A DNA stretch of 42,006 nucleotides from Clostridia bacterium (lineage in GTDB: Bacteria; Bacillota; Clostridia; Oscillospirales; Acutalibacteraceae), in assembly GCA_024404025.1 (NCBI GenBank), contig JAKSQP010000020.1:1-42006 (forward strand), given 5' to 3'. Position 1 is the first letter of the stretch, and each line of letters begins with the position of its first letter. A model generated the notes under the pieces. It did no database searches. It was given only the letters and a program-made list of their open reading frames with translations, and was not told the origin of the DNA. Shown here piece after piece: positions 1-6,577 of the stretch. Both the position numbers and the translations under genes were made by a program.

Positions 1-450
1 GCAACAAATCCCGATGCAGTAGCTTCTGCAAAGGCAGAAGGCACAAGCAATGCCGAAAATGCCGACGAAGCTCTTGCAGACGCAAAGGCGGCTGCAAAGA
101 CAGAACTCGCAGCCGTAAAGAACAACGCAGTATCCGACGAAGCCAAAGCTGCTATTGATACAGCAATTGAAAATGTCGATAAGGCAACAAATCCCGATGC
201 AGTAGCTTCTGCAAAGGCAGAAGGCACAAGCAATGCCGAAAATGCCGACGAAGCTCTTGCAGACGCAAAGGCGGCTGCAAAGACAGAACTCGCAGCCGTA
301 AAGAACAACGCAGTATCCGACGAAGCCAAAGCTGCTATTGATACAGCAATTGAAAATGTCGATAAGGCAACAAATCCCGATGCAGTAGCTTCTGCAAAGG
401 CAGAAGGCACAAGCAATGCCGAAAATGCCGACAAGGCTCTTGCAGACGCA
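1..450 (+). repeat. 183 bp tandem coding repeat, two full copies plus a partial third
   Basis: Copies begin at 1, 184 and 367, a period of exactly 183 bp (61 codons). Copies 1 and 2 read identical base for base. Copy 3 matches to 432, then changes a Glu codon to Lys and diverges after 450. Base-level identity, not only protein-level similarity, implies recent duplication or gene conversion. The window starts inside the array, so the total copy number is unknown. Confidence 0.95.
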
Positions 451-1116
451 ATCGCAGAAGCCAAGGAAGCTCTTGCTGATGCAAAGGAGGAAGCGACCTC
501 CGATAAAGCAAAGGCAGCTCTTGATGAAGCAATAGAGGCTCTTGATAATGCCACAAACCTTAATGAGGTTGCCGATGAAAAAGCAGCCGCCGAGGAAGCG
601 GCAGCCGCTGCAGAAAAAGAGCTTGCCGATGCAAAGGCAGATGCAATTGATGCCATTGAAAATGCCGCCGGCGCTGACCGTTCGGCAGCGCTCAGAAGCG
701 TTGTGAACAGCGGTGAAAGAGCGGTTAACAACGCATCATCCGTTGAGGTAGTTGACGAAGCCCTTGCCAACGCACTTGATGCCATTGAGTACCAGAAGAA
801 GGTTGACGGCTTCAATTGCCCCGATGAATATCACCTTCTTAAGTATAAGGGCACAGTTACCCTGCTCGCCGAAAGCAAGACCGACAAGGTTATCTACGCC
901 ACGAGTGACCCCTCGGTTGCAACTGTCGATGAAAACGGCAAGGTAACCGCAGTCGGCAAGGGTAAGTGCGTTATCACAGCATCGGTTGAAGGTACGGATA
1001 TTTCAAAGGATGTTGACATTGAAGTAAAATATTGCTGTTGCGATATCATTCTCTATTATATTCTCCAGATATTCAATTTCATGAAAAAAATATTCAATTT
1101 AATTTTCGCTTGCTGA
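1..1116 (+). CDS. Repetitive Big_2-domain surface protein, C-terminal part (5' end outside window)
   Basis: Frame 1 is open from the first base to a TGA at 1114-1116, so about 371 residues are visible and the start is missing. Residues 1-150 are perfect or near-perfect 61-residue repeats rich in Ala, Glu, Lys and Asp, which look helical. Residues 150-260 are more diverged Ala/Glu/Lys-rich helix. Roughly residues 275-345 form a bacterial Ig-like group 2 (Big_2) fold, with the typical SDPSVATVDENGKVTAVGKG signature. The protein ends in a Cys-rich hydrophobic tail (CCC, then aromatic and Ile/Leu residues, last residue Cys) that may anchor or sort it. An exported adhesin- or matrix-like protein is likely; no enzymatic domain is visible. 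The family of the repeats is not recognised. A terminator at 1139-1182 follows. Confidence 0.8.
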   Translation, partial: ATNPDAVASAKAEGTSNAENADEALADAKAAAKTELAAVKNNAVSDEAKAAIDTAIENVDKATNPDAVASAKAEGTSNAENADEALADAKAAAKTELAAVKNNAVSDEAKAAIDTAIENVDKATNPDAVASAKAEGTSNAENADKALADAIAEAKEALADAKEEATSDKAKAALDEAIEALDNATNLNEVADEKAAAEEAAAAAEKELADAKADAIDAIENAAGADRSAALRSVVNSGERAVNNASSVEVVDEALANALDAIEYQKKVDGFNCPDEYHLLKYKGTVTLLAESKTDKVIYATSDPSVATVDENGKVTAVGKGKCVITASVEGTDISKDVDIEVKYCCCDIILYYILQIFNFMKKIFNLIFAC

Positions 1117-1138
1117 TAATATAATTCCATAAGAAACC

Positions 1139-1182
1139 GCACCCTGGCTTGCATATAATGCATTCCGGGGTGCTTGCTTTTT
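1139..1182 (+). terminator. Rho-independent terminator after the surface protein
   Basis: A 9 bp stem (1139-1147 with 1165-1173, one G-U) encloses a smaller palindrome, TGCAT-ATA-ATGCA, and is followed by a five-T run at 1178-1182. Confidence 0.7.
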
Positions 1183-1303
1183 ATATCAATGCCAATGCGA
1201 ACACAGCACCAATTCCGATTATACAGACCGCAACAGTCCAAAACGGCTTTTTACTGCCCGTATCAGAAATATATGGCCATATTTTCGGTGCGTTCAGGCA
1301 TAA
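1181..1303 (-). pseudogene. Possible fossil C-terminus of a wall-anchored surface protein
   Basis: Minus-strand codons from 1303 down to a TAA at 1181-1183 read like the end of an exported Gram-positive protein. There is an SDTG motif resembling a sortase-type (LPXTG-like) site, then KKPFW, then about 20 hydrophobic residues ending ALALI. No Met start or ribosome binding site lies in this frame; a CTG at 1295-1297 is the only weak alternative. The fragment sits just beyond the rpsI terminator. It lacks the usual positive tail after the membrane segment. It could be a decayed gene end or chance. Confidence is low. Confidence 0.3.
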
Positions 1304-1332
1304 AAAAACAACCCCAGTAAGAACTGGGGTTG
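1302..1332 (-). terminator. Terminator of rplM-rpsI
   Basis: A perfect 10 bp stem (1309-1318 with 1323-1332, loop AAGA on the plus strand) is followed on the minus strand by seven T (1302-1308). Confidence 0.9.
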
Positions 1333-1344
1333 AAAGGCATTTTG

Positions 1345-1743
1345 TCATCTCTTTGAGAACTGAGGTGCACGACGGGCGCCTTTGAGACCGTATTTCTTTC
1401 TTTCTTTCATTCTGGGGTCTCTGGTAAGGAAGCCTGCCTTCTTGAGCGTGGTGCGGAGATTTGCATCATACTGAAGGAGTGCACGGGAGATGCCGTGACG
1501 GATAGCGCCTGCCTGGCCGGTAACGCCGCCGCCTGAAACACGGCAGATGATGTCGAACTTGTCAGCTGTTTCTGTAAGAGCGAGAGGCTGACGAACGATG
1601 AGCTTAAGGGTTTCAAGACCGAAATAATCATCTATTTCTCTGTCGTTGATAATGATTTTGCCTGTGCCCGCATAAACACGAACTCTGGCTACTGAACTTT
1701 TTCTGCGGCCTGTTCCGTAGAAATAAGGATTTGATTCGTACAT
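1345..1743 (-). CDS. rpsI: 30S ribosomal protein S9
   Basis: S9 of 132 residues, the normal size for the family. It is a small-subunit protein whose C-terminal tail reaches the decoding centre and contacts P-site tRNA. The N-terminal [17 protein letters not shown], the central [19 protein letters not shown] and the C-terminal [18 protein letters not shown] are all canonical, including the final KR. It lies 19 bp downstream of rplM and is co-transcribed with it, the conserved bacterial pairing. A strong terminator follows at 1302-1332. Confidence 0.98.
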   Translation of the reverse strand: MYESNPYFYGTGRRKSSVARVRVYAGTGKIIINDREIDDYFGLETLKLIVRQPLALTETADKFDIICRVSGGGVTGQAGAIRHGISRALLQYDANLRTTLKKAGFLTRDPRMKERKKYGLKGARRAPQFSKR

Positions 1744-1762
1744 TATTTATTGCCTCCCTTTC

Positions 1763-2191
1763 TTAGAATTCCCAGATCTCGGGCTTCTGCGCTGCATGGG
1801 GATGCTCTGCACCCTTGAATACACGAAGTCTGCCGAGAGCCTTGCGACCGATAACTGTGTCGGGAATCATACCCTTAACAGCGAGAGTCATAGCGAATTC
1901 AGGCTTGGTCTTCATAAGAGTGCTGTATTTAACCTCTTTAAGATGGCCGATATAACCTGAATGATGATAATACATTTTCTGATTGAGCTTGTTGCCGGTG
2001 AGAACTGCTTTTTCAGCATTGATGATGATAACATGATCGCCGCAGTCTTCGTGGGGAACGAAGATAGGCTTATTCTTACCTCTGAGAAGGTTAGCTGCTT
2101 CAACTGCAACCTTGCCCATGGGCTTGCCTGCTGCATCAATCACATACCAGTTGCGAACGATTTCGCCCGCTTTAGGCATATAAGTAGACAT
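1763..2191 (-). CDS. rplM: 50S ribosomal protein L13
   Basis: L13, 142 residues, an early-assembly protein of the large subunit. Recognisable parts are WYVIDAAGKPMGKVAVEAA, the FVPHEDCGDHVIIINAEK stretch and the C-terminal GRLRVFKGAEHPHAAQKPE. The start is set by a GGAGG ribosome binding site just upstream of the ATG. It is the first gene of the rplM-rpsI operon. The consensus promoter at 2227-2255 leaves a leader of only about 30 nt, too short for the large structured L13 leader RNA known in some Firmicutes. Confidence 0.98.
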   Translation of the reverse strand: MSTYMPKAGEIVRNWYVIDAAGKPMGKVAVEAANLLRGKNKPIFVPHEDCGDHVIIINAEKAVLTGNKLNQKMYYHHSGYIGHLKEVKYSTLMKTKPEFAMTLAVKGMIPDTVIGRKALGRLRVFKGAEHPHAAQKPEIWEF

Positions 2192-2226
2192 AACATTTCC
2201 TCCGATTTATTTTTTCGTGCTTGCAT

Positions 2227-2255
2227 ATATTAACACATAGAAAAGCGGTTGTCAA
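2227..2255 (-). promoter_or_regulatory. Sigma-A promoter of rplM-rpsI
   Basis: On the minus strand TTGACA (2250-2255), a 17 bp spacer and TAATAT (2227-2232). Confidence 0.85.
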
Positions 2256-2381
2256 TATCTTTTTTTGAATTTTTTAATTTACATTCTGCAATCTCGCAAA
2301 TGCTCCGTTTTTCTCCGTTTTTCATAGCAAAAGCTCATTTTCTATTTTTGATTTTTTTGTATATTGCGGAGATTTACGCAT

Positions 2382-2410
2382 AAAAAAGAGCAACCGGAAA
2401 CGGTTGCTCT
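2382..2410 (-). terminator. Terminator of the RarD-like permease gene
   Basis: A perfect 10 bp stem (2387-2396 with 2401-2410) with a four-base loop, then six T on the minus strand (2382-2387). Confidence 0.9.
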
Positions 2411-2415
2411 GAAAT

Positions 2416-3324
2416 TCAGGCGTTGATTTTTGCGGAATCTTTTTTCCATTGAATCAGCTTATCAATAACCGTGAACACAACTCCGACCCAGAGGATTACG
2501 AACGCAATAAGGCGGTTGCGGTCAAGTGGCTCACGGAAATAGAAATATCCCATCAGGAACTGAATAGTGGGATTTATATACATAAGTATTCCGCTGAAAT
2601 AATAGGGGATTTTGCGAACGCCGACATTGAACATCAGCAGCGGAACGGATGTGATAACTCCGCAAGCGGGCAGAAGCAGAAGCCATGCGCCGTTCAGAAC
2701 GCCGACTGTGCCCATTCCGTGAGTCTGCGCATATCCCGCAAAGGCGAGAGCAAAAGGCGTCATAAGAAGCGTTTCCATAAAGAGCGATGTACCCGGAGTG
2801 ATCGTGAGTTTCTTTTTAACTGCACCGTATACGGCGAATGATCCGGAAATAACGAGCGAAAGCAGGGGAACGGTTTTTGTTGCGATAATAATATATGCAA
2901 GAGCGGCGAACGCAAAAGCATAAGTAATTTTTTCGAGGGTACTCGGCTTTTCTTTGAATGCGATAATTCCGATGAGCGCAACCATAACTGGCTCAATGAA
3001 ATAGCCGAGGCTGGCATCAAGCACATGAGAGCTGTTGACTGCATAAATGTAAACGCCCCAGTTGACCGTTACAAGCACTCCGCAGACAAAGCAGAGCAGG
3101 AGAGAGCGCTTATCTTTAAATATGCATTTGATTTCGCCTAAACCGCCGGTTATGAGAAGGAAAACAGCCATAAAGACCATTGACCATATTATTCTCTGCG
3201 AGAGGATAAACACGGGATTGACCTTGTTGAGAAGATTCCAGAAGAGAGTAAGGCTGCCCCACATGGCATAGGCAAGGGCAACGATTATTGCTCCGAAAGC
3301 GAAGCCGTTTGATTTCTTTTTCAT
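2416..3324 (-). CDS. rarD: RarD-like permease of the EamA drug/metabolite transporter superfamily
   Basis: About 302 residues with some ten hydrophobic helices, the EamA 5+5 arrangement. The N-terminal YAMWGSLTLFWNLL and SQRIIWSMVF match the RarD subgroup signature (a WG, then HRI/QRIxWS). RarD proteins are inner-membrane permeases of uncertain substrate; older annotations call them chloramphenicol-sensitive proteins. An upstream in-frame ATG (3349-3351) lies inside the promoter, so the ATG at 3322-3324 is chosen. It has GGTGAT seven bases upstream and sits about ten bases after the predicted transcription start. The gene is a single-gene transcript with its own promoter and terminator. The substrate cannot be told from sequence. 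Confidence 0.85.
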   Translation of the reverse strand: MKKKSNGFAFGAIIVALAYAMWGSLTLFWNLLNKVNPVFILSQRIIWSMVFMAVFLLITGGLGEIKCIFKDKRSLLLCFVCGVLVTVNWGVYIYAVNSSHVLDASLGYFIEPVMVALIGIIAFKEKPSTLEKITYAFAFAALAYIIIATKTVPLLSLVISGSFAVYGAVKKKLTITPGTSLFMETLLMTPFALAFAGYAQTHGMGTVGVLNGAWLLLLPACGVITSVPLLMFNVGVRKIPYYFSGILMYINPTIQFLMGYFYFREPLDRNRLIAFVILWVGVVFTVIDKLIQWKKDSAKINA

Positions 3325-3341
3325 TTTTATCACCATGTCGG

Positions 3342-3370
3342 ATTTTATCATATCCGGAAGAATAAATCAA
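3342..3370 (-). promoter_or_regulatory. Promoter of the RarD-like gene
   Basis: On the minus strand TTGATT (3365-3370), 17 bp, TAAAAT (3342-3347) with a TG just upstream (extended -10). It places the transcript start close to the ribosome binding site and rules out the longer start. Confidence 0.75.
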
Positions 3371-3429
3371 CCTTTGCCCGGCTTTATTTTGAACGATACG
3401 GAAATGAAAAATCATTAAAGCTTTTTCGT

Positions 3430-4071
3430 TTATCTGCTTGATAAACCGGAATTTATGAATGAATTTGAATCTGTCAGGAAGTCTGTCATATTTTCAATTT
3501 CAAATTTCATTGTATCTGTATTCAAAATATTAATGCTGCAATTTGCCGCCTTAAAAGTACGGCTTTTGTTATTCCAATTTATACCATTTACTAAATGATA
3601 AATGATTTCAATTACACCGCCATGTGTTACTACAATGATATTATCATTTGTGCTTTTATATTTCGTAATAAACTCATCAAACCACTTCTTGATTCGCATA
3701 AAGAAGTCGTCAGGACTTTCACCGTTTGGATATCGCTCATCCATTTTTAATGAACTGAAAAACAAACCCGGATACCGTTCAAGAGCTTCATCATTCAGCA
3801 GCCCCGCCAAATCTCCGTTATTCATTTCTCTTAATTGAAATTCACGTTGGATAGGCAAATCCAATTCAGCAGATATAAATTGTGCAGTAGATATTGCTCT
3901 CGGCAAATCGCTTGAAATAATCCGGCGGATACGGTATTCCCGATTATTTTCTTTCAAATAATTTGCCAACAGTTTTGCTTGCTGTTTTCCTTCCGGTATA
4001 AGATCTGTTTTGCTCCATCCGCCGCGATATCTGTTATCATCTTTTCCGTGTCTTATAAAAAATACTTTCAC
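3430..4071 (-). CDS. Histidine phosphatase superfamily protein (phosphoglycerate mutase-like)
   Basis: About 213 residues. The N-terminal MKVFFIRHG carries the RHG motif with the catalytic His8. Arg58 in SSDLPRA, Glu82 in REMNNGDLAG and His150 in VVTHGGV complete the family active site. The GTG start at 4069-4071 is chosen because GGAG lies nine bases upstream and the protein then begins like its family; an in-frame TTG at 4089 would lie before that site. Substrates in this superfamily range from sugar phosphates to cobalamin intermediates, and no cobalamin genes are nearby. The gene appears more AT-rich than its neighbours, with AAT and ATA codons common. No clear terminator follows; the RarD promoter starts within about 60 bp. 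Confidence 0.85.
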   Translation of the reverse strand: MKVFFIRHGKDDNRYRGGWSKTDLIPEGKQQAKLLANYLKENNREYRIRRIISSDLPRAISTAQFISAELDLPIQREFQLREMNNGDLAGLLNDEALERYPGLFFSSLKMDERYPNGESPDDFFMRIKKWFDEFITKYKSTNDNIIVVTHGGVIEIIYHLVNGINWNNKSRTFKAANCSINILNTDTMKFEIENMTDFLTDSNSFINSGLSSR

Positions 4072-4095
4072 ATTAAAATTCTCCGTCAATTATGA

Positions 4096-4125
4096 TTTAT
4101 AAGCATAAAGCAAACATTTTCGCAA
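4096..4125 (-). promoter_or_regulatory. Promoter of the histidine phosphatase gene
   Basis: On the minus strand TTGCGA (4120-4125), 18 bp, TATAAA (4096-4101). Confidence 0.55.
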
Positions 4126-4172
4126 GTTCCGGAAGGCTGCTCTGTGCCGCTCGTCCTTCAAATCCCTTATTC

Positions 4173-4210
4173 AAAAAACAGCACCAACCCGAGTTGGGTC
4201 AGTGCTGTTT
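4173..4210 (-). terminator. Terminator of the tRNA transcript
   Basis: A 9 bp outer stem (4176-4184 with 4202-4210) and a short inner GC-rich stem, followed by six T on the minus strand (4173-4178). The stem begins at the last base of the tRNA-Gln CCA end. Confidence 0.85.
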
Positions 4211-4284
4211 GGCTGGGACGGCGGGATTTGAACCCACGAATACGGGAGTCAAAGTCCCGTGCCTTACCGCTTGGCGACGCCCCA
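4210..4284 (-). tRNA. tRNA-Gln (anticodon TTG)
   Basis: 75 nt with an encoded CCA. The acceptor stem TGGGGCG pairs with CGTCCCA with one G-T. The T arm GTGGGTTCAAATCCCGC-type loop is present. The anticodon loop CTTTGAC gives TTG, which reads CAA and CAG. The discriminator is G. Confidence 0.95.
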
Positions 4285-4298
4285 ATATAGGGTATTAC

Positions 4299-4327
4299 AA
4301 AAATACGCAAAGCCAAAGCTTTGCGTA
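4299..4327 (-). terminator. Terminator-like hairpin between tRNA-His and tRNA-Gln
   Basis: A perfect 10 bp stem (4304-4313 with 4318-4327), a four-base loop and five T on the minus strand (4299-4303). It lies inside what should be one tRNA transcript, because no good separate promoter for tRNA-Gln is visible. It may be a partial terminator or a processing structure. Confidence 0.65.
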
Positions 4328-4338
4328 AAATTTTTAAA

Positions 4339-4416
4339 TGGGGTGGTTAAAGGGATTCGAACCCTTGACCTCCAGGGCCACAACCTGGCACTCTAACCAG
4401 CTGAGCTATAACCACC
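4339..4416 (-). tRNA. tRNA-His (anticodon GTG)
   Basis: 78 nt including CCA and the extra 5' G (G-1) opposite discriminator C73, the hallmark of tRNA-His. The anticodon loop TTGTGGC gives GTG. The acceptor stem GTGGTTA/TAACCAC is perfect. Confidence 0.96.
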
Positions 4417-4446
4417 AAATACATTCTGCACTCAAAGTGCTTTCAA

Positions 4447-4475
4447 ATTATACTATACAATATTCTCTTTGTCAA
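4447..4475 (-). promoter_or_regulatory. Full-consensus promoter of the tRNA genes
   Basis: On the minus strand TTGACA (4470-4475), exactly 17 bp, TATAAT (4447-4452). Both hexamers are perfect, as expected for stable RNA. Confidence 0.92.
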
Positions 4476-4535
4476 GAGAGAAATTTAAAGAATTTGACGA
4501 AATGATATGAAAGAAAAAGAAAAGAGTATGTCCTT

Positions 4536-4801
4536 GGGCGGCACTTCGTAAACCATTTTATGCCTTAAAATGTGCCTTTAACGCACATTTGCCCGTTTTG
4601 GAAGTATGTCTTCGTCGAAAAGACGGTCAACTGCACGCAAAATCCACCATTTTAAGGTGCGAAGCAGTTTTTGTGAACAGATTTGTTGAAGAACAATGAA
4701 AACCCGAATAGTCAATACTTGATCTATGACTATTCGGGTTTGACGCTGTTATTCGGCAAATATGCCGCAAAAACCACAAATTGGTTTATGAAGTACCGCC
4801 C
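4536..4801. repeat. Non-coding structured element bounded by 20 bp inverted repeats (MITE-like or structured RNA)
   Basis: There is no plausible gene between the tRNA promoter and 4822. Bases 4536-4555 and 4782-4801 are inverted copies (18 Watson-Crick pairs, one G-U, one C-A mismatch). Between them are several local hairpins: a 7 bp stem from 4554, a 6 bp ATGTGC stem from 4570, an AACTGC-bounded stem near 4628-4670, a perfect 15 bp stem (4700-4714 with 4727-4741), a CGGCA stem near 4754-4767 and an AAACCA stem near 4771-4787. Seven T follow on the plus strand at 4802. It could be a miniature transposable element, a repeat-family palindrome or a structured RNA. I do not recognise it as 6S, SRP or tmRNA. 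Confidence 0.6.
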
Positions 4802-4821
4802 TTTTTTTACGCTTCGTTCCG

Positions 4822-5130
4822 TTAAGAGTTCATATTTCCGCTGACGGTTTCGCTGAAGAGACCCGATACTGCGCTTTCGGCATCGGTTTTCATCTCTTCG
4901 GCTCTGCTTTCGGCGTTTGAGCCGAATTCCTCAATCTTTGTCTGCGCATCTGTTATAAGCTGTTCAACGCCGTTTCGGGTGTCTTCTTCGGTTGAGAAAT
5001 TGTTGGCAGTGGTCATTTTGTCTGTTGTTGATTTCTCTGTGATTTTTCCGCCTTCAGCGCCGTTGCAGCCTGCAAAAATGCAGATAACGAGGATTGAAAG
5101 AGCGAGAATTGCCGCTGTTGTCTTTTTCAT
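4822..5130 (-). CDS. Small secreted lipoprotein, unknown function
   Basis: 102 residues with a lipoprotein signal: KK, a hydrophobic core, then a lipobox ending AGC (Cys at about residue 22). The mature part is Thr/Glu/Ser-rich and probably disordered or helical, with an amphipathic section (QLITDAQTKIEEFG and AEEMKTDAES). AGGAG lies about eight bases before the ATG. No known domain is recognised. It is followed on its own strand by a second small lipoprotein's territory upstream and the structured element at 4536-4801 downstream, with no clear terminator of its own. Its role at the cell surface is unknown. Confidence 0.75.
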   Translation of the reverse strand: MKKTTAAILALSILVICIFAGCNGAEGGKITEKSTTDKMTTANNFSTEEDTRNGVEQLITDAQTKIEEFGSNAESRAEEMKTDAESAVSGLFSETVSGNMNS

Positions 5131-5215
5131 AGGATCAACTCCTTTTTCGGTAGAAAATCAACGGAATTGAATCCGTTTCGTAACTATTCTTTCCCGAAAA
5201 AAGAGTGATTATTCC

Positions 5216-5626
5216 TTATTTTATATAATATTCTCCCTCAAGCTTATCATAATCGCCTGCGAATGAGCCTGTGTCGCAGTTGTTATCGGAATAGGAAATG
5301 AGCCAGAGCGAATCATCGGATTTTATATCCATATTTTTGAATTCCGGCAGAGCGTTTTTATAGCAGTATTCGCTGATATAATAAAGATAGACGGTTTCTT
5401 TTTTCTTTATGCCGTTTTCATAATAATCGGCAACGATATATTTTACATATTCGTTTGTGTGGTTGAAAACAACGAGCCTTTTGCCGGTTATTGTTGTGCC
5501 GAAGGAATCGATTTGCTCTTTCTGCTCAAGCACAACGGGATTCTGTTCAACTTCCGGAGTCTTGCTGCATGATGCAAGGCTGAAAATCATTGATAAAGCA
5601 AATATAACGCATATAAATTTTTTCAT
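5216..5626 (-). CDS. Small secreted lipoprotein, unknown function
   Basis: 136 residues with a signal ending in the lipobox LASC (Cys at about residue 20), so it is lipid-anchored outside the membrane. The mature domain is beta-rich with repeated Tyr and Asp residues (YVKYIVADYYENG, VYLYYISEYCY), a compact fold I do not recognise. A perfect sigma-A promoter lies at 5656-5684 and GAGGCG precedes the ATG. It is transcribed towards the smaller lipoprotein at 4822 with 85 bp between them. A weak hairpin (5160-5177) sits in that gap, so the two may be partly co-transcribed. Confidence 0.75.
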   Translation of the reverse strand: MKKFICVIFALSMIFSLASCSKTPEVEQNPVVLEQKEQIDSFGTTITGKRLVVFNHTNEYVKYIVADYYENGIKKKETVYLYYISEYCYKNALPEFKNMDIKSDDSLWLISYSDNNCDTGSFAGDYDKLEGEYYIK

Positions 5627-5655
5627 TTTATCGCCTCATTATTATTATTGATGAT

Positions 5656-5684
5656 ATTATATAAAATAAAAGTGAAGTTGTCAA
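5656..5684 (-). promoter_or_regulatory. Full-consensus promoter of the lipoprotein gene
   Basis: On the minus strand TTGACA (5679-5684), 17 bp, TATAAT (5656-5661). Confidence 0.9.
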
Positions 5685-5689
5685 ACAAT

Positions 5690-5723
5690 AAAAAACAGAG
5701 GCTGTGATTTTTCACAGCCTCTG
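5690..5723 (-). terminator. Terminator of the five-gene SCP2/aminotransferase/transketolase operon
   Basis: A 12 bp perfect stem (5696-5707 with 5712-5723), then six T on the minus strand (5690-5695). It marks the 3' end of the operon. Confidence 0.92.
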
Positions 5724-5737
5724 AAAAATTGATTGCA

Positions 5738-6556
5738 TTATTTTGCAAGATCGCCGATGGTGAGAAGGAATCCGCCGAACTGAGCGCCGAATTCGGGACC
5801 ACCGTCCATGATAAGCTTACCGGACTTCGTTGCTTCAAGCATATCGAGAGTTCCGAGAAGGATACCGAGTGCGCTGTCATAAGAATCGAAGCGAAGAGTG
5901 AAGAAAGGCATTGCTCTCTTGTATTCGCCTCTGCCTGCTCTTGATTTGCCGGCCTTGATTCTGATATATGCAGATGCTTCGGGATGGTCATTAACTGCAA
6001 GAGCATAAACACGGTCAGGTGATTTTGAAGTCCATTCGTGGATTTCGGGATGGCCCATCTTGTTAAGCTGGCTGATGCCGCTTGTGAGAAGATAGAACAT
6101 GCACTTAACCATGAGAGCCTTGTCATCTTCGTTTTCGGGAGGCTCGGTTGCTCCGAGAACGTTTGCCATCTTGAGAAGAGCTGCAACGAAGCTTACAAAA
6201 GCTCCGGGAGCCTTGCCGGGTCTGATCTTGGGAACTCCGCCGGCCTTGATTGCGCCGGGGATGTCGCCCTTGAAGAACTTATTAAGAGCTTCAATGCTGC
6301 TGAACTGAATCTCACTGTGGCCGGGAGTTGTGTCAAGGCAGGGATGAACGAGCCATTCGCCGCAGTTGACAACAAAGTGCATTCCGACCTTGCCCTCTTC
6401 GCAATCGGGATTGAGGGCGCTTATCTGAATGATAGCGTGAGCATGCTCAAACTTCTTCTTGAGTGAGGGAACATCGTTAGCAATGACCTTAATAAGCGGA
6501 AGAGCAGCGTTTAAAAATATTTTATTGGAATATAATTCTTCCTGTGCTACTGCCAT
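5738..6556 (-). CDS. Tandem SCP2-like lipid-binding-type protein (last gene of operon)
   Basis: 272 residues, no signal peptide, so cytosolic. Two halves (about 35-135 and 165-272) each resemble the sterol carrier protein 2 fold, which forms a hydrophobic tunnel for acyl chains or sterols. The second half ends with the pattern FDSYDSALGILLGTLDML then SGKLIMDGG, like the SCP2 segment where a helix precedes G-K-hydrophobic-x-hydrophobic-x-G. It resembles the protein at 9847-10605 at its C-terminus (FDSY, G, then GKI/GKL and a G). The ATG at 6554-6556 is used: AAGGAG lies nine bases upstream, whereas an upstream TTG lies before that site. It is 21 bp after the transketolase C-subunit. The assignment rests on pattern, not alignment; the ligand is unknown. 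Confidence 0.55.
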   Translation of the reverse strand: MAVAQEELYSNKIFLNAALPLIKVIANDVPSLKKKFEHAHAIIQISALNPDCEEGKVGMHFVVNCGEWLVHPCLDTTPGHSEIQFSSIEALNKFFKGDIPGAIKAGGVPKIRPGKAPGAFVSFVAALLKMANVLGATEPPENEDDKALMVKCMFYLLTSGISQLNKMGHPEIHEWTSKSPDRVYALAVNDHPEASAYIRIKAGKSRAGRGEYKRAMPFFTLRFDSYDSALGILLGTLDMLEATKSGKLIMDGGPEFGAQFGGFLLTIGDLAK

Positions 6557-6577
6557 TATATTGCTCTCCTTTACCAA

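Noticed and set aside
1149..1385. Open frame of 78 codons downstream of the surface protein
   Set aside because: It starts inside a terminator hairpin, runs over the rpsI terminator into rpsI antisense, and has no ribosome binding site.
4476..4821. 6S RNA, SRP RNA or tmRNA
   Set aside because: The hairpin chain lacks their conserved sequence blocks on either strand.
6038..6466. 142-codon plus-strand frame antisense to the SCP2-like gene
   Set aside because: It arises from the codon bias of the real gene; there is no start signal or recognisable domain.
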